Assembly (NCBI GenBank): GCA_018302815.1
Contig: JAGVZE010000007.1
Location: forward strand, 124,001 to 188,000
From: Candidatus Woesearchaeota archaeon
GTDB taxonomy: Archaea > Nanobdellota > Nanobdellia > Woesearchaeales > ARS49
Length of the DNA: 64,000 nt
Direction of reading: 5' to 3'
Shown: piece by piece, positions 18,840-29,538 of the stretch
How the letters are laid out: every line of letters starts with the position of its first letter
Position numbering within the stretch: position 1 is the stretch's first letter
The notes under the pieces: model-generated
Database searches by the model: none
The model's input: only the letters and a program-made list of their open reading frames with translations
Told to the model about the DNA's origin: nothing
Translations under genes and position numbers: made by a program

Positions 18840-19343
18840 ATGACAGACGAACAACTTATCGCCGCAAAAAGAGCAGTTAAAGAAAATCCGAACGATTTTT
18901 GGGCGAGAGAATCCTATTTGAGCTTGTTAAAACGCGCAGGAAAAACCCCCGAAGCATTCGAAGAAATAATGAACAAAACATACCTAGACCTGTGCGAAAT
19001 TGTCAGACAGCACGCGAGCAAACTGGACCCGTTTCCAACGGTTGATTTATATTTAGGACCGCTGGATGTTCTTGATAGAAATGGATTTCAGTTCAACGAC
19101 GGCAAGGATACGTCCAGACCCTATGTTATCTTCGAAGACGGCACTATAAAAAAGAGCCTCAACACATATGGATCCGCGCTTGATACGATTACAGCCAAAC
19201 CACTCGAAGGCACAGACTACGTCCTTATCGCGCCACTGGCAATGCGAAAAATAGACAGTGAACTTTTACTAAGACAGCGAATGCAGCAAGAATCTGCAGA
19301 ACCATACGACCCGTACGATCACGGCGATGCGTTCCATTGCTGA
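18840..19343 (+). CDS. hypothetical protein, tandem paralog B
   Basis: MTDEQLIAAKRAVKENPNDFWARESYLSLLKRAG...LDPFPTV, similar to the previous ORF. Confidence 0.6.
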   Translation: MTDEQLIAAKRAVKENPNDFWARESYLSLLKRAGKTPEAFEEIMNKTYLDLCEIVRQHASKLDPFPTVDLYLGPLDVLDRNGFQFNDGKDTSRPYVIFEDGTIKKSLNTYGSALDTITAKPLEGTDYVLIAPLAMRKIDSELLLRQRMQQESAEPYDPYDHGDAFHC

Positions 19344-19412
19344 GCAGTCATATCCTTTTATTTGTTTTTCCTTCACAAACCTTTTAAATCATCACCGTTC
19401 TTTCTACACTCT

Positions 19413-19697
19413 ATGGATATCACGCCTGAAATAGTCAAAAAAGTAGCTGAAAACGCGCGGCTCAAGCTCAAAGAAGAGGAAATCAAGAAGTTCGCGCAGG
19501 AAATGAAAGACATTCTTTCCAACTTTGAGAAACTAAACGAAGTTGACACAAAAGATGTACCTCCAAGTTTCCACCCAGTTCCTATTAAAAACACATCAAG
19601 ACCTGATGAAAAAGGCGAATGCCTAACGACGCAAGAAGCGCTCAGCTTAAGCCCGCACACATCAGGCAACTATTTCAAAGGACCAAAAATACTATGA
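19413..19697 (+). CDS. gatC: Asp/Glu-tRNA amidotransferase subunit C
   Basis: MDITPEIVKKVAENARLKLKEEEIKKFAQEMKDILSNFEKLNEVDT. Confidence 0.9.
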   Translation: MDITPEIVKKVAENARLKLKEEEIKKFAQEMKDILSNFEKLNEVDTKDVPPSFHPVPIKNTSRPDEKGECLTTQEALSLSPHTSGNYFKGPKIL

Positions 19698-21103
19698 TAA
19701 AACAATACGTCGAATCCGCGAAAAAAGGAGCAGTCGATCTATTAGAACAAGCCCACAAAGCGCTCGAAGAAACGCAAAAAATAAACAAAGAATACCGCTA
19801 TTCTGCAGCTTTCGCAGACCCAGTAGCACAGGCTGAAAAACTCCAACAACAAGCAAAAGACGGCAAAGCAAAAGGACGATTGTTCGGAGTATTCGTTTCA
19901 GTCAAAGACAACATCTGCGTCAAAGGAATAGAAAGCACGGCATCAAGCGCAATACTCAAAGGATACAAACCAGTATTCAACGCAACAGCCGTCCAAAAAT
20001 GCATAGATGAAGGCGCAATAATTCTATGCAAAACCGTACAAGACGAATTCGGATTCGGAGGCTTTAGCGTAAACACCGGCAAAGGAATAGAAAAACCGCT
20101 CAACCCAATCGATAGAAAAAGAACATGCGGAGGAAGTTCAGGAGGCGCTGCGGGCCTCACCAAAAAAGCAACCTTCCCACACCTCGCTCTTGCAGAAAGC
20201 ACAGGAGGATCGATAGCAAACCCAGCAAGCTTTTGCGGAGTCGCAGGACTCACACCCACATATTCAAGAGTCTCACGCTACGGACTAATCGACTACGCAA
20301 ACTCTCTGGACAAAATAGGAACAATGGCTCTAAACGTCAATGATGCAGCGCTATTGCTAGAAATAATATCAGGACACGATCCAAAAGACTCAACCTGCTC
20401 GCAGCTACCAGTTCCAAGCATGGCAGACGTTCCCGGAGTCATATCCGGCCTTAGAATAGGAATAGTCAAAGAAGCATTCAACGAACAAATGGATAACAAT
20501 GTTCGCAAAACAATCCTTGAAGCAGTCTATAAACTAGAACAAATAGGCGCGCGCAGAATAGAACTAAGCCTACCACTATCAATGAACTACGGACTCTCAT
20601 CGTATTACACGCTCGCGATGACCGAAGCCTCAACAAACCTTGCCAAATACTGCGGACTAAGATACGGAGCAAGCGAACAACTCAGCGGAACTTACAATGA
20701 ATACTTCTCACGAGTGCGAACAAGCCAACTCGGCGATGAAGCCAAACGAAGAATACTACTTGGAACATTCGCGAGAATGGCTGGACACCGCGACGCATTC
20801 TACACAAAAGCAGCCCAAGTTAGAACCAAAATCATCCAAGAATACCACATGGCATTCAAAAACGTCGATGTTCTCATAACACCCACAATGCCGCTTGTCG
20901 CACCAACATTCGAAGAATTAAAGCAATTAACGCCGCTGCAACACTACATGATGGACATACTGACCGTTCCTGCCAATCTGGCGGGGTTGCCGCACATAAG
21001 CCTGCCCTGCGGTGAATCAAACAAACTACCAATAGGCATCATGATAACAGCCAACCACTTCCAAGAACAAAAAATGCTACAGGTATCAAATGCACTTCAC
21101 TGA
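19694..21103 (+). CDS. gatA: Asp/Glu-tRNA amidotransferase subunit A
   Basis: Amidase signature VSVKDNIC...RTCGGSSGGAAGL...STGGSIANPASFCGV; start overlaps gatC stop. Confidence 0.95.
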   Translation: MIKQYVESAKKGAVDLLEQAHKALEETQKINKEYRYSAAFADPVAQAEKLQQQAKDGKAKGRLFGVFVSVKDNICVKGIESTASSAILKGYKPVFNATAVQKCIDEGAIILCKTVQDEFGFGGFSVNTGKGIEKPLNPIDRKRTCGGSSGGAAGLTKKATFPHLALAESTGGSIANPASFCGVAGLTPTYSRVSRYGLIDYANSLDKIGTMALNVNDAALLLEIISGHDPKDSTCSQLPVPSMADVPGVISGLRIGIVKEAFNEQMDNNVRKTILEAVYKLEQIGARRIELSLPLSMNYGLSSYYTLAMTEASTNLAKYCGLRYGASEQLSGTYNEYFSRVRTSQLGDEAKRRILLGTFARMAGHRDAFYTKAAQVRTKIIQEYHMAFKNVDVLITPTMPLVAPTFEELKQLTPLQHYMMDILTVPANLAGLPHISLPCGESNKLPIGIMITANHFQEQKMLQVSNALH

Positions 21104-22469
21104 AAACGTCATCATAGGACTTGAAATCCACGTGCAATTAAACACGCAGACAAAACTATTTTGCAGCTGCCCAACTAACGCTTCAGAACCAAACACTGCA
21201 ATCTGTCCAACATGCCTTGGACATCCAGGAAGCAAACCAGTGCTCAACGAAAAAGCGCTTGAATTCGCGGCAAAACTCGCGCTAGCGCTAGGATGCACAA
21301 TCGCACCAACAGTCACGTTCAGCAGAAAGACATACTTCTATCCAGACCTGCCAAAAAACTTCCAAACAACACAATATGAAGTCCCGCTCGGAAGCAACGG
21401 AGCAATCGTTTTAGACAACGGCAAAGTAATCCACATACAACGAGTGCACGTAGAAGAAGACCCCGGAGCCTTGATACACGAAGCCGCAAGCGTTCTTATC
21501 GATTACAACAGAAGCGGAATACCGCTTTGCGAAATCGTCACAGCGCCGGATATGAATAGCCCTGCGGAAGCCAGAGAATTTTTAAAAAAGCTACTCAACA
21601 TCTTAGGCTATCTTGGCGTTTATGATGTCAACAACGGAGTCGTCAAAGCAGACGCAAACATCAGCATAAAAGAAAGAAACTATACTCGAGTCGAACTCAA
21701 AAATATCACCGGCTTCAAAGAAATAGAACGCGCACTCCAATACGAAATCGAGCGACAAAAACAAAACGAAGTCAAGCTTGAAACGAGAGGGTGGAACGCA
21801 GAGAAAGGAGTCTCAATATTCATGCGAAGCAAGGAGACTGAAGAGGATTATGGTTACATTGTTGAACCGGACCTTCCTGTTTTCGAGATATCCTCTGAAT
21901 GGGTGCGTAGCGTGCAACAAAGCATCCCTGAACTTGCAGAGCAGCGCGCGGCAAGATGGATAAAAGATTTGAGCGTTGATAAAGACGACGCACGCATAAT
22001 CGCTGCAAACCTAGACGTAGCAGTCCTTTTTGAAACAATCGCAAAACAATGCGAGCCAATCTTTAGCGCACGATGGGTCAGGCGAGAAGTGCTTCGCATA
22101 CTCAACGATGAACGCAAAGAACTCAAAGAAACAGCATTCGAATCAAGCTCTCTAATAAAACTCTTCAAGCTCATACTTGAGAAAAAAATAACTGACAGGA
22201 TAGGACAACGCATAATAGAACAATTGGCAACAAAGAAATTCTTGCCCGCAGCATACGTCAAAGAAAATAACCTTGCAATGGTAGCAGACGAAGGAGCCCT
22301 CAAAAACGCCTGCAAAAACGCAATAAAAAACAATCCGAAAGCAGTCGAAGACTACAAAAAAGGCGAAGAAAAATCACTCATGTTCCTAATAGGACAAGTA
22401 ATGAGGGCGACAAAGGGAACCGCTGCCCCGAATGTCGTGAAAGAATTACTGAAAGGACTACTTAAATAG
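21090..22469 (+). CDS. gatB: Asp/Glu-tRNA amidotransferase subunit B
   Basis: VIIGLEIHVQLNTQTKLFCSC...CPTCLGHPGSKPVLN. Confidence 0.95.
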   Translation: MHFTENVIIGLEIHVQLNTQTKLFCSCPTNASEPNTAICPTCLGHPGSKPVLNEKALEFAAKLALALGCTIAPTVTFSRKTYFYPDLPKNFQTTQYEVPLGSNGAIVLDNGKVIHIQRVHVEEDPGALIHEAASVLIDYNRSGIPLCEIVTAPDMNSPAEAREFLKKLLNILGYLGVYDVNNGVVKADANISIKERNYTRVELKNITGFKEIERALQYEIERQKQNEVKLETRGWNAEKGVSIFMRSKETEEDYGYIVEPDLPVFEISSEWVRSVQQSIPELAEQRAARWIKDLSVDKDDARIIAANLDVAVLFETIAKQCEPIFSARWVRREVLRILNDERKELKETAFESSSLIKLFKLILEKKITDRIGQRIIEQLATKKFLPAAYVKENNLAMVADEGALKNACKNAIKNNPKAVEDYKKGEEKSLMFLIGQVMRATKGTAAPNVVKELLKGLLK

Positions 22470-22552
22470 ATTTTTTTCTGAACTAATTAGTAAATTATCC
22501 ATACTTTTCTCAGTCAAACTTAAAGAGGACCGGCGTCTTGTGCGGTTTATGA

Positions 22553-22846
22553 ATGAAATTTATGAAGTTGATTCATTTACGGAATTTCTCGAAAAACTTA
22601 AGCCTTTTTGAAAAAGAGTGGATTGAAAAAGTAAAAATTCAATTAAAGGAAAACTTATTCCTCGGCAAGCCGCTAAGATTCGATTTTTTTCGAGAAAAGA
22701 GACTCGGCTCAAACCGACTTTATTATTTCATCAATGCTCAAACGAGTAAAGCCCTCATTGTCGCCTATGGGTCCAAAAAAGAACAACAAAGAATAATTGA
22801 GGAAACCCTTTTGAACAAAGAGGAATATCTTTCACACATTCGTTAA
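22553..22846 (+). CDS. RelE/ParE-family toxin-like protein
   Basis: GKPLRFDFFREKRLGSNRLYYFINAQTSKALIVAYGSKKEQQ. Confidence 0.7.
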   Translation: MKFMKLIHLRNFSKNLSLFEKEWIEKVKIQLKENLFLGKPLRFDFFREKRLGSNRLYYFINAQTSKALIVAYGSKKEQQRIIEETLLNKEEYLSHIR

Positions 22847-22965
22847 CGAACTCGTTTTACCCTTCCCGCCTTGATGTCTTCAAGAGCCATTTTCAGCTGC
22901 AACAAAACATCATCTCTCAACTCGTCGACGCTCGGCTTCTTCTTCAACACTTGAACTGTTTCCAT
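22843..22965 (-). CDS. 40-aa antitoxin-like protein (not in ORF track)
   Basis: METVQVLKKKPSVDELRDDVLLQLKMALEDIKAGRVKRVR; LEDIKAGRVxRV resembles RelB-type antitoxin C-termini. Confidence 0.6.
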   Translation of the reverse strand: METVQVLKKKPSVDELRDDVLLQLKMALEDIKAGRVKRVR

Positions 22966-23020
22966 ACAGTTATTTGTGGTTTGAAGCTATTTAAAACTAT
23001 CTTCAGATTTATTGGAAAGT

Positions 23021-23674
23021 TTACCGAATATGGATTTCCCGTTCCCACTCTTCTTTGGGCTGAGAATATAATCTCCAGAACTCTCCTGCTATCTTGTCAG
23101 GATCATACGCAGTGTTAGGCGCAACTTTGCCATACACGCTCACTGTCGCAACGTGGATTCCTTTAGGTTCATACTCTTTCGCAAGATTCATACATAGATT
23201 CCACAAACCAGCCTTGCCAGCGCTGAGCGCAGTGAACCTTGGGCTCGGATCGTGCGCAAATCCTCCGCCCGTGAACAAAAGGGTTCCATTTCCTTTTCTT
23301 TCCATTGATGGCAGGATTTGCTGTACTGCGACAAACGCCCCGCCTATATCCGCCTGCAGTTCAGCCATGAACTCTTCGCCGGTGATAGACGTTGGAGAAC
23401 TTTTAGCTACAATGGCCGTGTTGTAAACAAGAACATCAGTATGACCCATCCATGATTCGATTTGAGAGAATGTCATTCGAAGCGAATCAAAATAGCCCGC
23501 ATCTGCTGTGAACCCCCGCGCTTTCGTTCCTTTCAATGTGAACTCACGAGCATACTTCTTCATTTTCTCTTCATCTCTTGAAACAAGCGCAATATCAAAC
23601 CCTTCCCGCGCGAACTTTTTCGCGACAGAAAGTCCGATTCCAGGTCCAACTCCAATTATAGTACATAAGCTCAT
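23021..23674 (-). CDS. SDR family oxidoreductase
   Basis: GVGPGIGLSVAKKFAREGFDIALVSRD Rossmann motif. Confidence 0.8.
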   Translation of the reverse strand: MSLCTIIGVGPGIGLSVAKKFAREGFDIALVSRDEEKMKKYAREFTLKGTKARGFTADAGYFDSLRMTFSQIESWMGHTDVLVYNTAIVAKSSPTSITGEEFMAELQADIGGAFVAVQQILPSMERKGNGTLLFTGGGFAHDPSPRFTALSAGKAGLWNLCMNLAKEYEPKGIHVATVSVYGKVAPNTAYDPDKIAGEFWRLYSQPKEEWEREIHIR

Positions 23675-24880
23675 TCAACAACCTCCGAATAAAACATCGC
23701 ACTCCTGCACGAACCTCGCTTCAAAATCATTCACCCGCTCGCCATCTTTCTTTTCAGCAGACAAAACCTGCATGAGCTTTCTTGAATCCTCAACATCTTT
23801 TTCTGAAAGCTTGAATTGAGACGCGTGCTCCTTGAGAAGAGAAGACTCAACTTCTTCAACATTCGCCTCTTTCACCATGATAACTTCTATCTCTTTGCTT
23901 GTCAAAGCGAAAGTGTTTCTTAACACGCAATATGCTCCTTTTGCGTAAGCGTCATGCAACAAATCGTTCCAAGGAATGTCAGACGGACGCCCCTGTTTAA
24001 GACAACCAAAAACGCGAAGTGTAACAATAGCATCCTTAAGATTATTTTTCAGAATGCGCTCCTTAATAGAACTGACTGTCTCACTTGGCGTTTTTTGCTC
24101 AGCATCAACCTCAATACTCACCTGCGGATAAACAACAATAGGAACGTGCTCTATCTGCCAATCTTTGACCAAAACAAAACTTCCGTTCTTCAACTTCTCA
24201 AGCTCGGAAAAATTATTCGGAAAAATCGGGCCAGGGTAAACAATGTTTTTGTATTTGTCCAAGCTAACTTTGTTCACAACGTGAACGTGGCCGCCGGCGT
24301 AATAATCAAAACCCTGCGGCATCAAGCTAACAGCCATAGCCTCCATCTTCTCCATTCCTTTAGGCTTAAGCTCGGCCAAAGCGCTGTGGAACAAGAAAAT
24401 CTTCGGACCTTGCTCGTTCTCTAAATATTCTTTAGCGAGATAATGATAATAGCCAGACTCCAAACCGCCCTTCTTGCCAATCATTCCCGTGATTTTAATT
24501 TTCGTCTTCGGGTCAATTGTGAAGTGCAAACGCACACGGCCGTCAGCAAGCTCATCGCCCCTTGCGACATTTACTGCAAGCCCCGCCTGCTCAAGCACAT
24601 CAAGCATAGTCCTTCCGCTAGGCGAAAAATCATGACTTCCTGCGATGATATAAATAGGAATTTGTTCGTCTTTAAGCTTTTTCAACTGCTCAACAGCCAT
24701 TTTGAGACTGTCGATTGCAGGTATAGCGGTATCGAACAAATCGCCCGAGATAAGAACAAAGTCCACTCGCTCAGCAATACATTTTCCTATCGCAAGACAA
24801 AACGAATCAGCATTAGCCAAACGCAGTTTCGGCTCACGCCAGCCGCCAATATGACAATCTGAAAGATGGGCGAATTTCAT
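23675..24880 (-). CDS. Mre11/SbcD-like DNA repair exonuclease
   Basis: FAHLSDCHIGGW...LISGDLFDTA...IIAGSHD...GGHVHV. Confidence 0.85.
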   Translation of the reverse strand: MKFAHLSDCHIGGWREPKLRLANADSFCLAIGKCIAERVDFVLISGDLFDTAIPAIDSLKMAVEQLKKLKDEQIPIYIIAGSHDFSPSGRTMLDVLEQAGLAVNVARGDELADGRVRLHFTIDPKTKIKITGMIGKKGGLESGYYHYLAKEYLENEQGPKIFLFHSALAELKPKGMEKMEAMAVSLMPQGFDYYAGGHVHVVNKVSLDKYKNIVYPGPIFPNNFSELEKLKNGSFVLVKDWQIEHVPIVVYPQVSIEVDAEQKTPSETVSSIKERILKNNLKDAIVTLRVFGCLKQGRPSDIPWNDLLHDAYAKGAYCVLRNTFALTSKEIEVIMVKEANVEEVESSLLKEHASQFKLSEKDVEDSRKLMQVLSAEKKDGERVNDFEARFVQECDVLFGGC

Positions 24881-24965
24881 GAATCATAGCACCGCAATTC
24901 TCTTTTTAATCATTTATAGTCCACACTAATAAAGCTTTAATACCACACATCTAATCGCATCTCGC

Positions 24966-26252
24966 ATGCAAGAAATCATCGGCATCGCAGGAATGGGATA
25001 CGTGGGGCTTCCTCTCGCGTTACACCTCGCCAAGAATTACAAGCTAATTGGCTATGATATCAGTACACGAAGAATAGAACAATTAAGCCTTAACCACGAT
25101 TGGAGCTTGGAGCACACTCCTGAAGAGTTGAAAGCGGTGAAAATAGAATACACAACCGACGAATCACGGCTCAAAGAAGCGACTTTCATCATCGTCACCG
25201 TGCCAACACCAGTCACAAAAGCAAACATACCCGATTTAACTCCAGTTGAAAAAGCCGCCGAAGCAATAGGGCGGAATATACAAAAAGGAGCAGTCGTAGT
25301 TCTTGAAAGCACAGTCTATCCAGGAGTCACCGAAGATGTAATGGGACGCATAATCGAACGAGTATCCGGCCTTAAAATGTATGAAGATTTCAAGCTCGGA
25401 TACAGCCCTGAAAGAATCAACCCTGGAGACCGCGAGCACGCAATAGACAAAGTCATCAAAGTAATCTCAGGACAAGACGAACCAACACTCGAACGAGTAT
25501 CCGCAGTCTATTCAAGCGTGTGCAAAGCAGGAGTCTACAAAGCAGCAAATATCAAAGTCGCTGAAGCCGCCAAAGTAATAGAAAACACACAGCGCGACAT
25601 GAACATCGCGCTCATGAATGAACTCTCAAAAATATTCCGCAAAATAGGCATTCAGACAAAAGATGTTCTTGACGCCGCAGGAACCAAATGGAATTTCCAA
25701 AAATTCTCACCCGGACTTGTCGGCGGGCACTGCATAGGAGTTGATCCGTATTACCTCACTCACCGCGCGCAAGAACTAGGATACAATCCTGACTTAATCC
25801 TAGCCTCGCGCAAGACTAATGACAGTATGGCGCGCCACGTAGTAGAACTTGCCGGCGAACAGCTAAATATCGCAGGAAAAGCAGTCAAAAACAGCACAAT
25901 CCTAGTATTAGGAGTAACGTTCAAAGAAAACTGCAAAGACTGCAGAAACAGCAAAGTCGCGGAAATCATATCTGAACTCAAAAAGAAAGGAGCCAACGTA
26001 CTCGTCCACGACTCATTCGTGATGGACGAACCGGAAATGGTCCAACACGAAATCGGAGTTTCTCTAACTCCATTTGAAAAGATAAGCAAACTAGACCAAG
26101 TAATAATCGCAGTATCACACAATCAATACAAGAAACTAACCGCTGCAGATTTAAAAAAATGGATGCCTGACAAGCCACTTCTAATCGATATCAAAAACAC
26201 TCTCAACAGAAAACAACTCGAAGCAGACGGAATCACAGTCGATTCATTCTAA
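24966..26252 (+). CDS. nucleotide-sugar (UDP-HexNAc-type) dehydrogenase
   Basis: IAGMGYVGLPLALHLAKNYKLIGYDI...PERINPGDREHAI...FSPGLVGGHCIGVDPYYL. Confidence 0.9.
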   Translation: MQEIIGIAGMGYVGLPLALHLAKNYKLIGYDISTRRIEQLSLNHDWSLEHTPEELKAVKIEYTTDESRLKEATFIIVTVPTPVTKANIPDLTPVEKAAEAIGRNIQKGAVVVLESTVYPGVTEDVMGRIIERVSGLKMYEDFKLGYSPERINPGDREHAIDKVIKVISGQDEPTLERVSAVYSSVCKAGVYKAANIKVAEAAKVIENTQRDMNIALMNELSKIFRKIGIQTKDVLDAAGTKWNFQKFSPGLVGGHCIGVDPYYLTHRAQELGYNPDLILASRKTNDSMARHVVELAGEQLNIAGKAVKNSTILVLGVTFKENCKDCRNSKVAEIISELKKKGANVLVHDSFVMDEPEMVQHEIGVSLTPFEKISKLDQVIIAVSHNQYKKLTAADLKKWMPDKPLLIDIKNTLNRKQLEADGITVDSF

Positions 26253-27387
26253 GCACTGCGCCCAAAGATTCCTTGCGCAGCTCATCATTGAATCGTTCTT
26301 TCAATAATTTAATAGATTCTTCGCTCATTTTCTGACGCAGTTTCGCATCTTTTGCCAGATTAAGCATCTTCTTAACCAAAAAATCTTTCACAAACCCAAA
26401 CGAGTGCTCTCGTGCGTATGCCGCCTTGTCCTTTGTCCACCAATTTTTGTTCGGAAGAAACTCATCCGTGAAATATGAAATGGGGCTTTTGCATACGAAC
26501 CCGTTCTTTCCATCAATAACCATTTCCGGCACAGCAAACATATCTGTCGCTATAACCGGAAGCCCCGCGCTTAACGCCTCCAAATACACCATGCCAAAAC
26601 TATCCTGATACGTGGGCAAAACAAACACGTCCGCGTTAGAATAAACATCCCTGAAAAGCGCCGCCTTATCCAAATTCGCTTCGCGCAGAACGATACTCTT
26701 CGACGAGGTTATTTTCACTTTTGTCTCACCTGTCAACTCAGCAGTTTTTGTCAAAATCATCAGAGTCACACCAGGCACAAGCTTCTCAACCTCAAGGAAC
26801 GCATCAACAACTTCTTTGCCTCCCTTCAAATAGAAATTCGAAGAAATAAACAAAAACCGAACTTTGTCGCTTTTGCTCTTAGTTACAGTTTCTTGTTGCA
26901 CGAACGGATAGACAACAGAGCACTTCTTGGAAATCTCATCATTCTTGAAAAAATTCACAACACTATTTCTCGCAGCTTCACTAATGCAAACGATTCCTTC
27001 ACACCATTTCGATTTCAACCGCCACCTGATGAACGGCTTTAGCAGTCTTAAGAGTGTAAGATTGTAATACGCAAGAACGGCCACGTTATCAATCTCGACA
27101 ACGAACGGAAATCTGTTCAAGACCAAAAAGCCAGGAGAGTAAATAAGGTCCACACCCTTAAGGTTTTTTCGCGAAATCCGATTGTTATAGAAAAACAACG
27201 ATTTGATTTTCTCTACGAACGGATTGCCCCGCACGTTAGTCAATTGATAATCCTTCTTCATCGACTCAAGAGACTGCAACGTCCTGAACTCGACGCCTTG
27301 GGGCGGATTCAAAATAGTCTCGCGCCTTCGCACACGATGCTCACGACCTGTGAATAAAACAACAGTCATAACGCCTTTTCCCATCAC
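26233..27387 (-). CDS. glycosyltransferase family 4-like
   Basis: [30 protein letters not shown]. Confidence 0.85.
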   Translation of the reverse strand: MMGKGVMTVVLFTGREHRVRRRETILNPPQGVEFRTLQSLESMKKDYQLTNVRGNPFVEKIKSLFFYNNRISRKNLKGVDLIYSPGFLVLNRFPFVVEIDNVAVLAYYNLTLLRLLKPFIRWRLKSKWCEGIVCISEAARNSVVNFFKNDEISKKCSVVYPFVQQETVTKSKSDKVRFLFISSNFYLKGGKEVVDAFLEVEKLVPGVTLMILTKTAELTGETKVKITSSKSIVLREANLDKAALFRDVYSNADVFVLPTYQDSFGMVYLEALSAGLPVIATDMFAVPEMVIDGKNGFVCKSPISYFTDEFLPNKNWWTKDKAAYAREHSFGFVKDFLVKKMLNLAKDAKLRQKMSEESIKLLKERFNDELRKESLGAVLRMNRL

Positions 27388-28895
27388 CGGTTATTTAAGC
27401 CCTTCGCCAAACCAGCGAAACCCGTGCGTGAAGGAGACTGCGGTCTGTGTTCTTCAGGCATAACTTTTATCGGCATCGCGAATGGCAAGAAACTGCTTGA
27501 GACCAGCGCCTCTCCCTTATCTAAACTTGCGATGTTTCGGTCATCACTGCTCAAATCCTGCGAAGCGCTCTCGATAATCGCCTGACGCTCAGGACGAAGC
27601 TCAATTCCAAAAATAACTTTCGTGTTCAAATTCGCCAAAACCTCCCTTGGAATCAGCGAAGGAAGCTGGGTTATCGCCACAAGCCCAACATTGAACTTGC
27701 GGCCCTCCCTTGCGATCGTCGAAAACACATTCGGCCCGCGCTCAAGCACATCCCTGCCAAGAACACGCGGAGCCTCCTCAAGAACAACACTCACAACAGG
27801 CCTTGACTGCATCTGCGAAAGCTCGTATTTTTTATGACGGTCAAGAATCTGGTGCGCAATCATGCTGCCGATAAGAATCTCCACACTGCCGTAAAACGAA
27901 CTAGTGTCAATGATAACGATTTTGCCCTCCTGCAAAGCAGAAACAATATCCGGAATAGTGGTTGAACCTGCGATAGTGTCAAACACTCCTTTGCAAGTAA
28001 TCTCTTTTTGCTGGTCCACATCAAGGCGAAGCAGCTGCATAATCTTGCGTTTAACCACAGCGAGAGTTCCTTCCATAAAGCCGTGGCCGGGCGATTCATC
28101 TTTCATAACCGCCTCTATCCATCGTTGTCCATACGAATTATAGAACGCGTGCAACGCCTGGCTTTGCGCATCACTCCAATCAGACACGCCATCAAAATGC
28201 CGAGGAGTCAATTCAGCGATGTTGATTTTAAGAGTTCGGCCGCCATTGTGCGGAGCTTCAGAATAGTATAACAAATTCTCTCTTGCCAAAGGATGGAGCC
28301 TTAATTTATCAAAATATTCATCGTGAGGGTCAAGCACGAGCATTGATGCGAACTCCTTGTCAAGACAATCCCACAACAAGTTCGTCATAAACACGCTCTT
28401 TCCACGGCCGGTCGTCCCAGCAATCAAAACATGATGACTGAGCGCCTTTCGACCATCAATAGAAACCGTCACGCCCACATCCTGCGAACCGCTACGTAAT
28501 TTTCCTAGGACCAGCGCGTTTGGCGGAGCGGTTAGGAATTTCACGTCATCAGCAACCACGCCTTCCACTTTAGTGAAGAACGACGGCAAGGTCTTAGCCA
28601 TTGACGCCTTGCTATCGCCCAGTATGGCAAGATTTTTCACTTTCGCCAAAACATAATTTCGCAGCTTAGCATCCATCAAATCAAGCTTATCATCCTCCTC
28701 AAGCTTCATTCCTGAAATGAGTTCAAGCTGCTGCTGTGATAATTGAGAGCCGTAGAGCAAATCAAACACCTGAAGAAGCATCTTTGACGAGCCGGTCTTC
28801 GCGATCAATAGCTCGCCAAGCTCAAGAAGCATCTCGCTTTTTTGGCGAACCAAAATGCTGCCGAATTCCCCGCCGATAATCAGCCCTTTAGTCAT
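27384..28895 (-). CDS. HerA-like ATP-binding protein/helicase
   Basis: [60 protein letters not shown]. Confidence 0.88.
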   Translation of the reverse strand: MTKGLIIGGEFGSILVRQKSEMLLELGELLIAKTGSSKMLLQVFDLLYGSQLSQQQLELISGMKLEEDDKLDLMDAKLRNYVLAKVKNLAILGDSKASMAKTLPSFFTKVEGVVADDVKFLTAPPNALVLGKLRSGSQDVGVTVSIDGRKALSHHVLIAGTTGRGKSVFMTNLLWDCLDKEFASMLVLDPHDEYFDKLRLHPLARENLLYYSEAPHNGGRTLKINIAELTPRHFDGVSDWSDAQSQALHAFYNSYGQRWIEAVMKDESPGHGFMEGTLAVVKRKIMQLLRLDVDQQKEITCKGVFDTIAGSTTIPDIVSALQEGKIVIIDTSSFYGSVEILIGSMIAHQILDRHKKYELSQMQSRPVVSVVLEEAPRVLGRDVLERGPNVFSTIAREGRKFNVGLVAITQLPSLIPREVLANLNTKVIFGIELRPERQAIIESASQDLSSDDRNIASLDKGEALVSSSFLPFAMPIKVMPEEHRPQSPSRTGFAGLAKGLNNR

Positions 28896-28938
28896 AACAA
28901 GCTGCGCAGAGTATTCGTATTTATTCTTTATTGTATGC

Positions 28939-29026
28939 TGGAAGCAGGATGGATAACGGTGGACGGGAGAACGGCAAGACGGGAGGATGGATGGGCGGAA
29001 GAAGAATGTAGGAAAGATATGAGGCA
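28939..29026 (+). repeat. Purine-rich GGAYGG intergenic element, copy A
   Basis: aggatggataacggtggacgggagaacggcaagacgggaggatggatgggcgg; similar to 60421-60518. Confidence 0.5.
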
Positions 29027-29068
29027 AAAGTCGGTAATTTTATAATACGCACAGCCTTACAAGGCATT

Positions 29069-29326
29069 ATGAAAAAAGAGATACTAAAAGCGCTCGCCCG
29101 AGCCAAAGAACTCGAACGCCTTCCCGATCCAACCAATGAAGAAATCGCAGCCATATATAAGGACGCGATGGAAAAAGCAGGAGAACTCAACAAGCTTCTC
29201 GAACCATGCTGGTTCATCAATGACGTGCACAAACAGCCGGCAAAAGCCGTTAAATCGACGAACAAACCAGCAAAAAAACGTACTTCATCAACTTCACGAA
29301 AACGCAAGACTCACGCTTCTCGTTGA
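29069..29326 (+). CDS. hypothetical small protein with basic C-terminal tail
   Basis: ORF with archaeal promoter cggtaattttataata upstream. Confidence 0.5.
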   Translation: MKKEILKALARAKELERLPDPTNEEIAAIYKDAMEKAGELNKLLEPCWFINDVHKQPAKAVKSTNKPAKKRTSSTSRKRKTHASR

Positions 29327-29538
29327 TATTCCCGACAACTTACGTTTTTGAGCGGTCAAGACTCTCAGATAATATACGTTCATAGACGATAAATCAGGCC
29401 ATTTATTGACGATTCTCGACGACAAAAAAGAAAACTTTATAAACAATCAAGATTTTTAATCATTTGTCGAGTTTGATAATTATCGACGGGGCAAAGGGGG
29501 AAACTTTTCGCCTCTAAGAACTAAAGGAGGACACCAAA

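Noticed and set aside
28896-29027. N-terminal 44 residues of the HerA ORF as given in the track
   Set aside because: Encoded by the purine-rich intergenic element; the start at 28895 (MTKGLIIGG) is more plausible.
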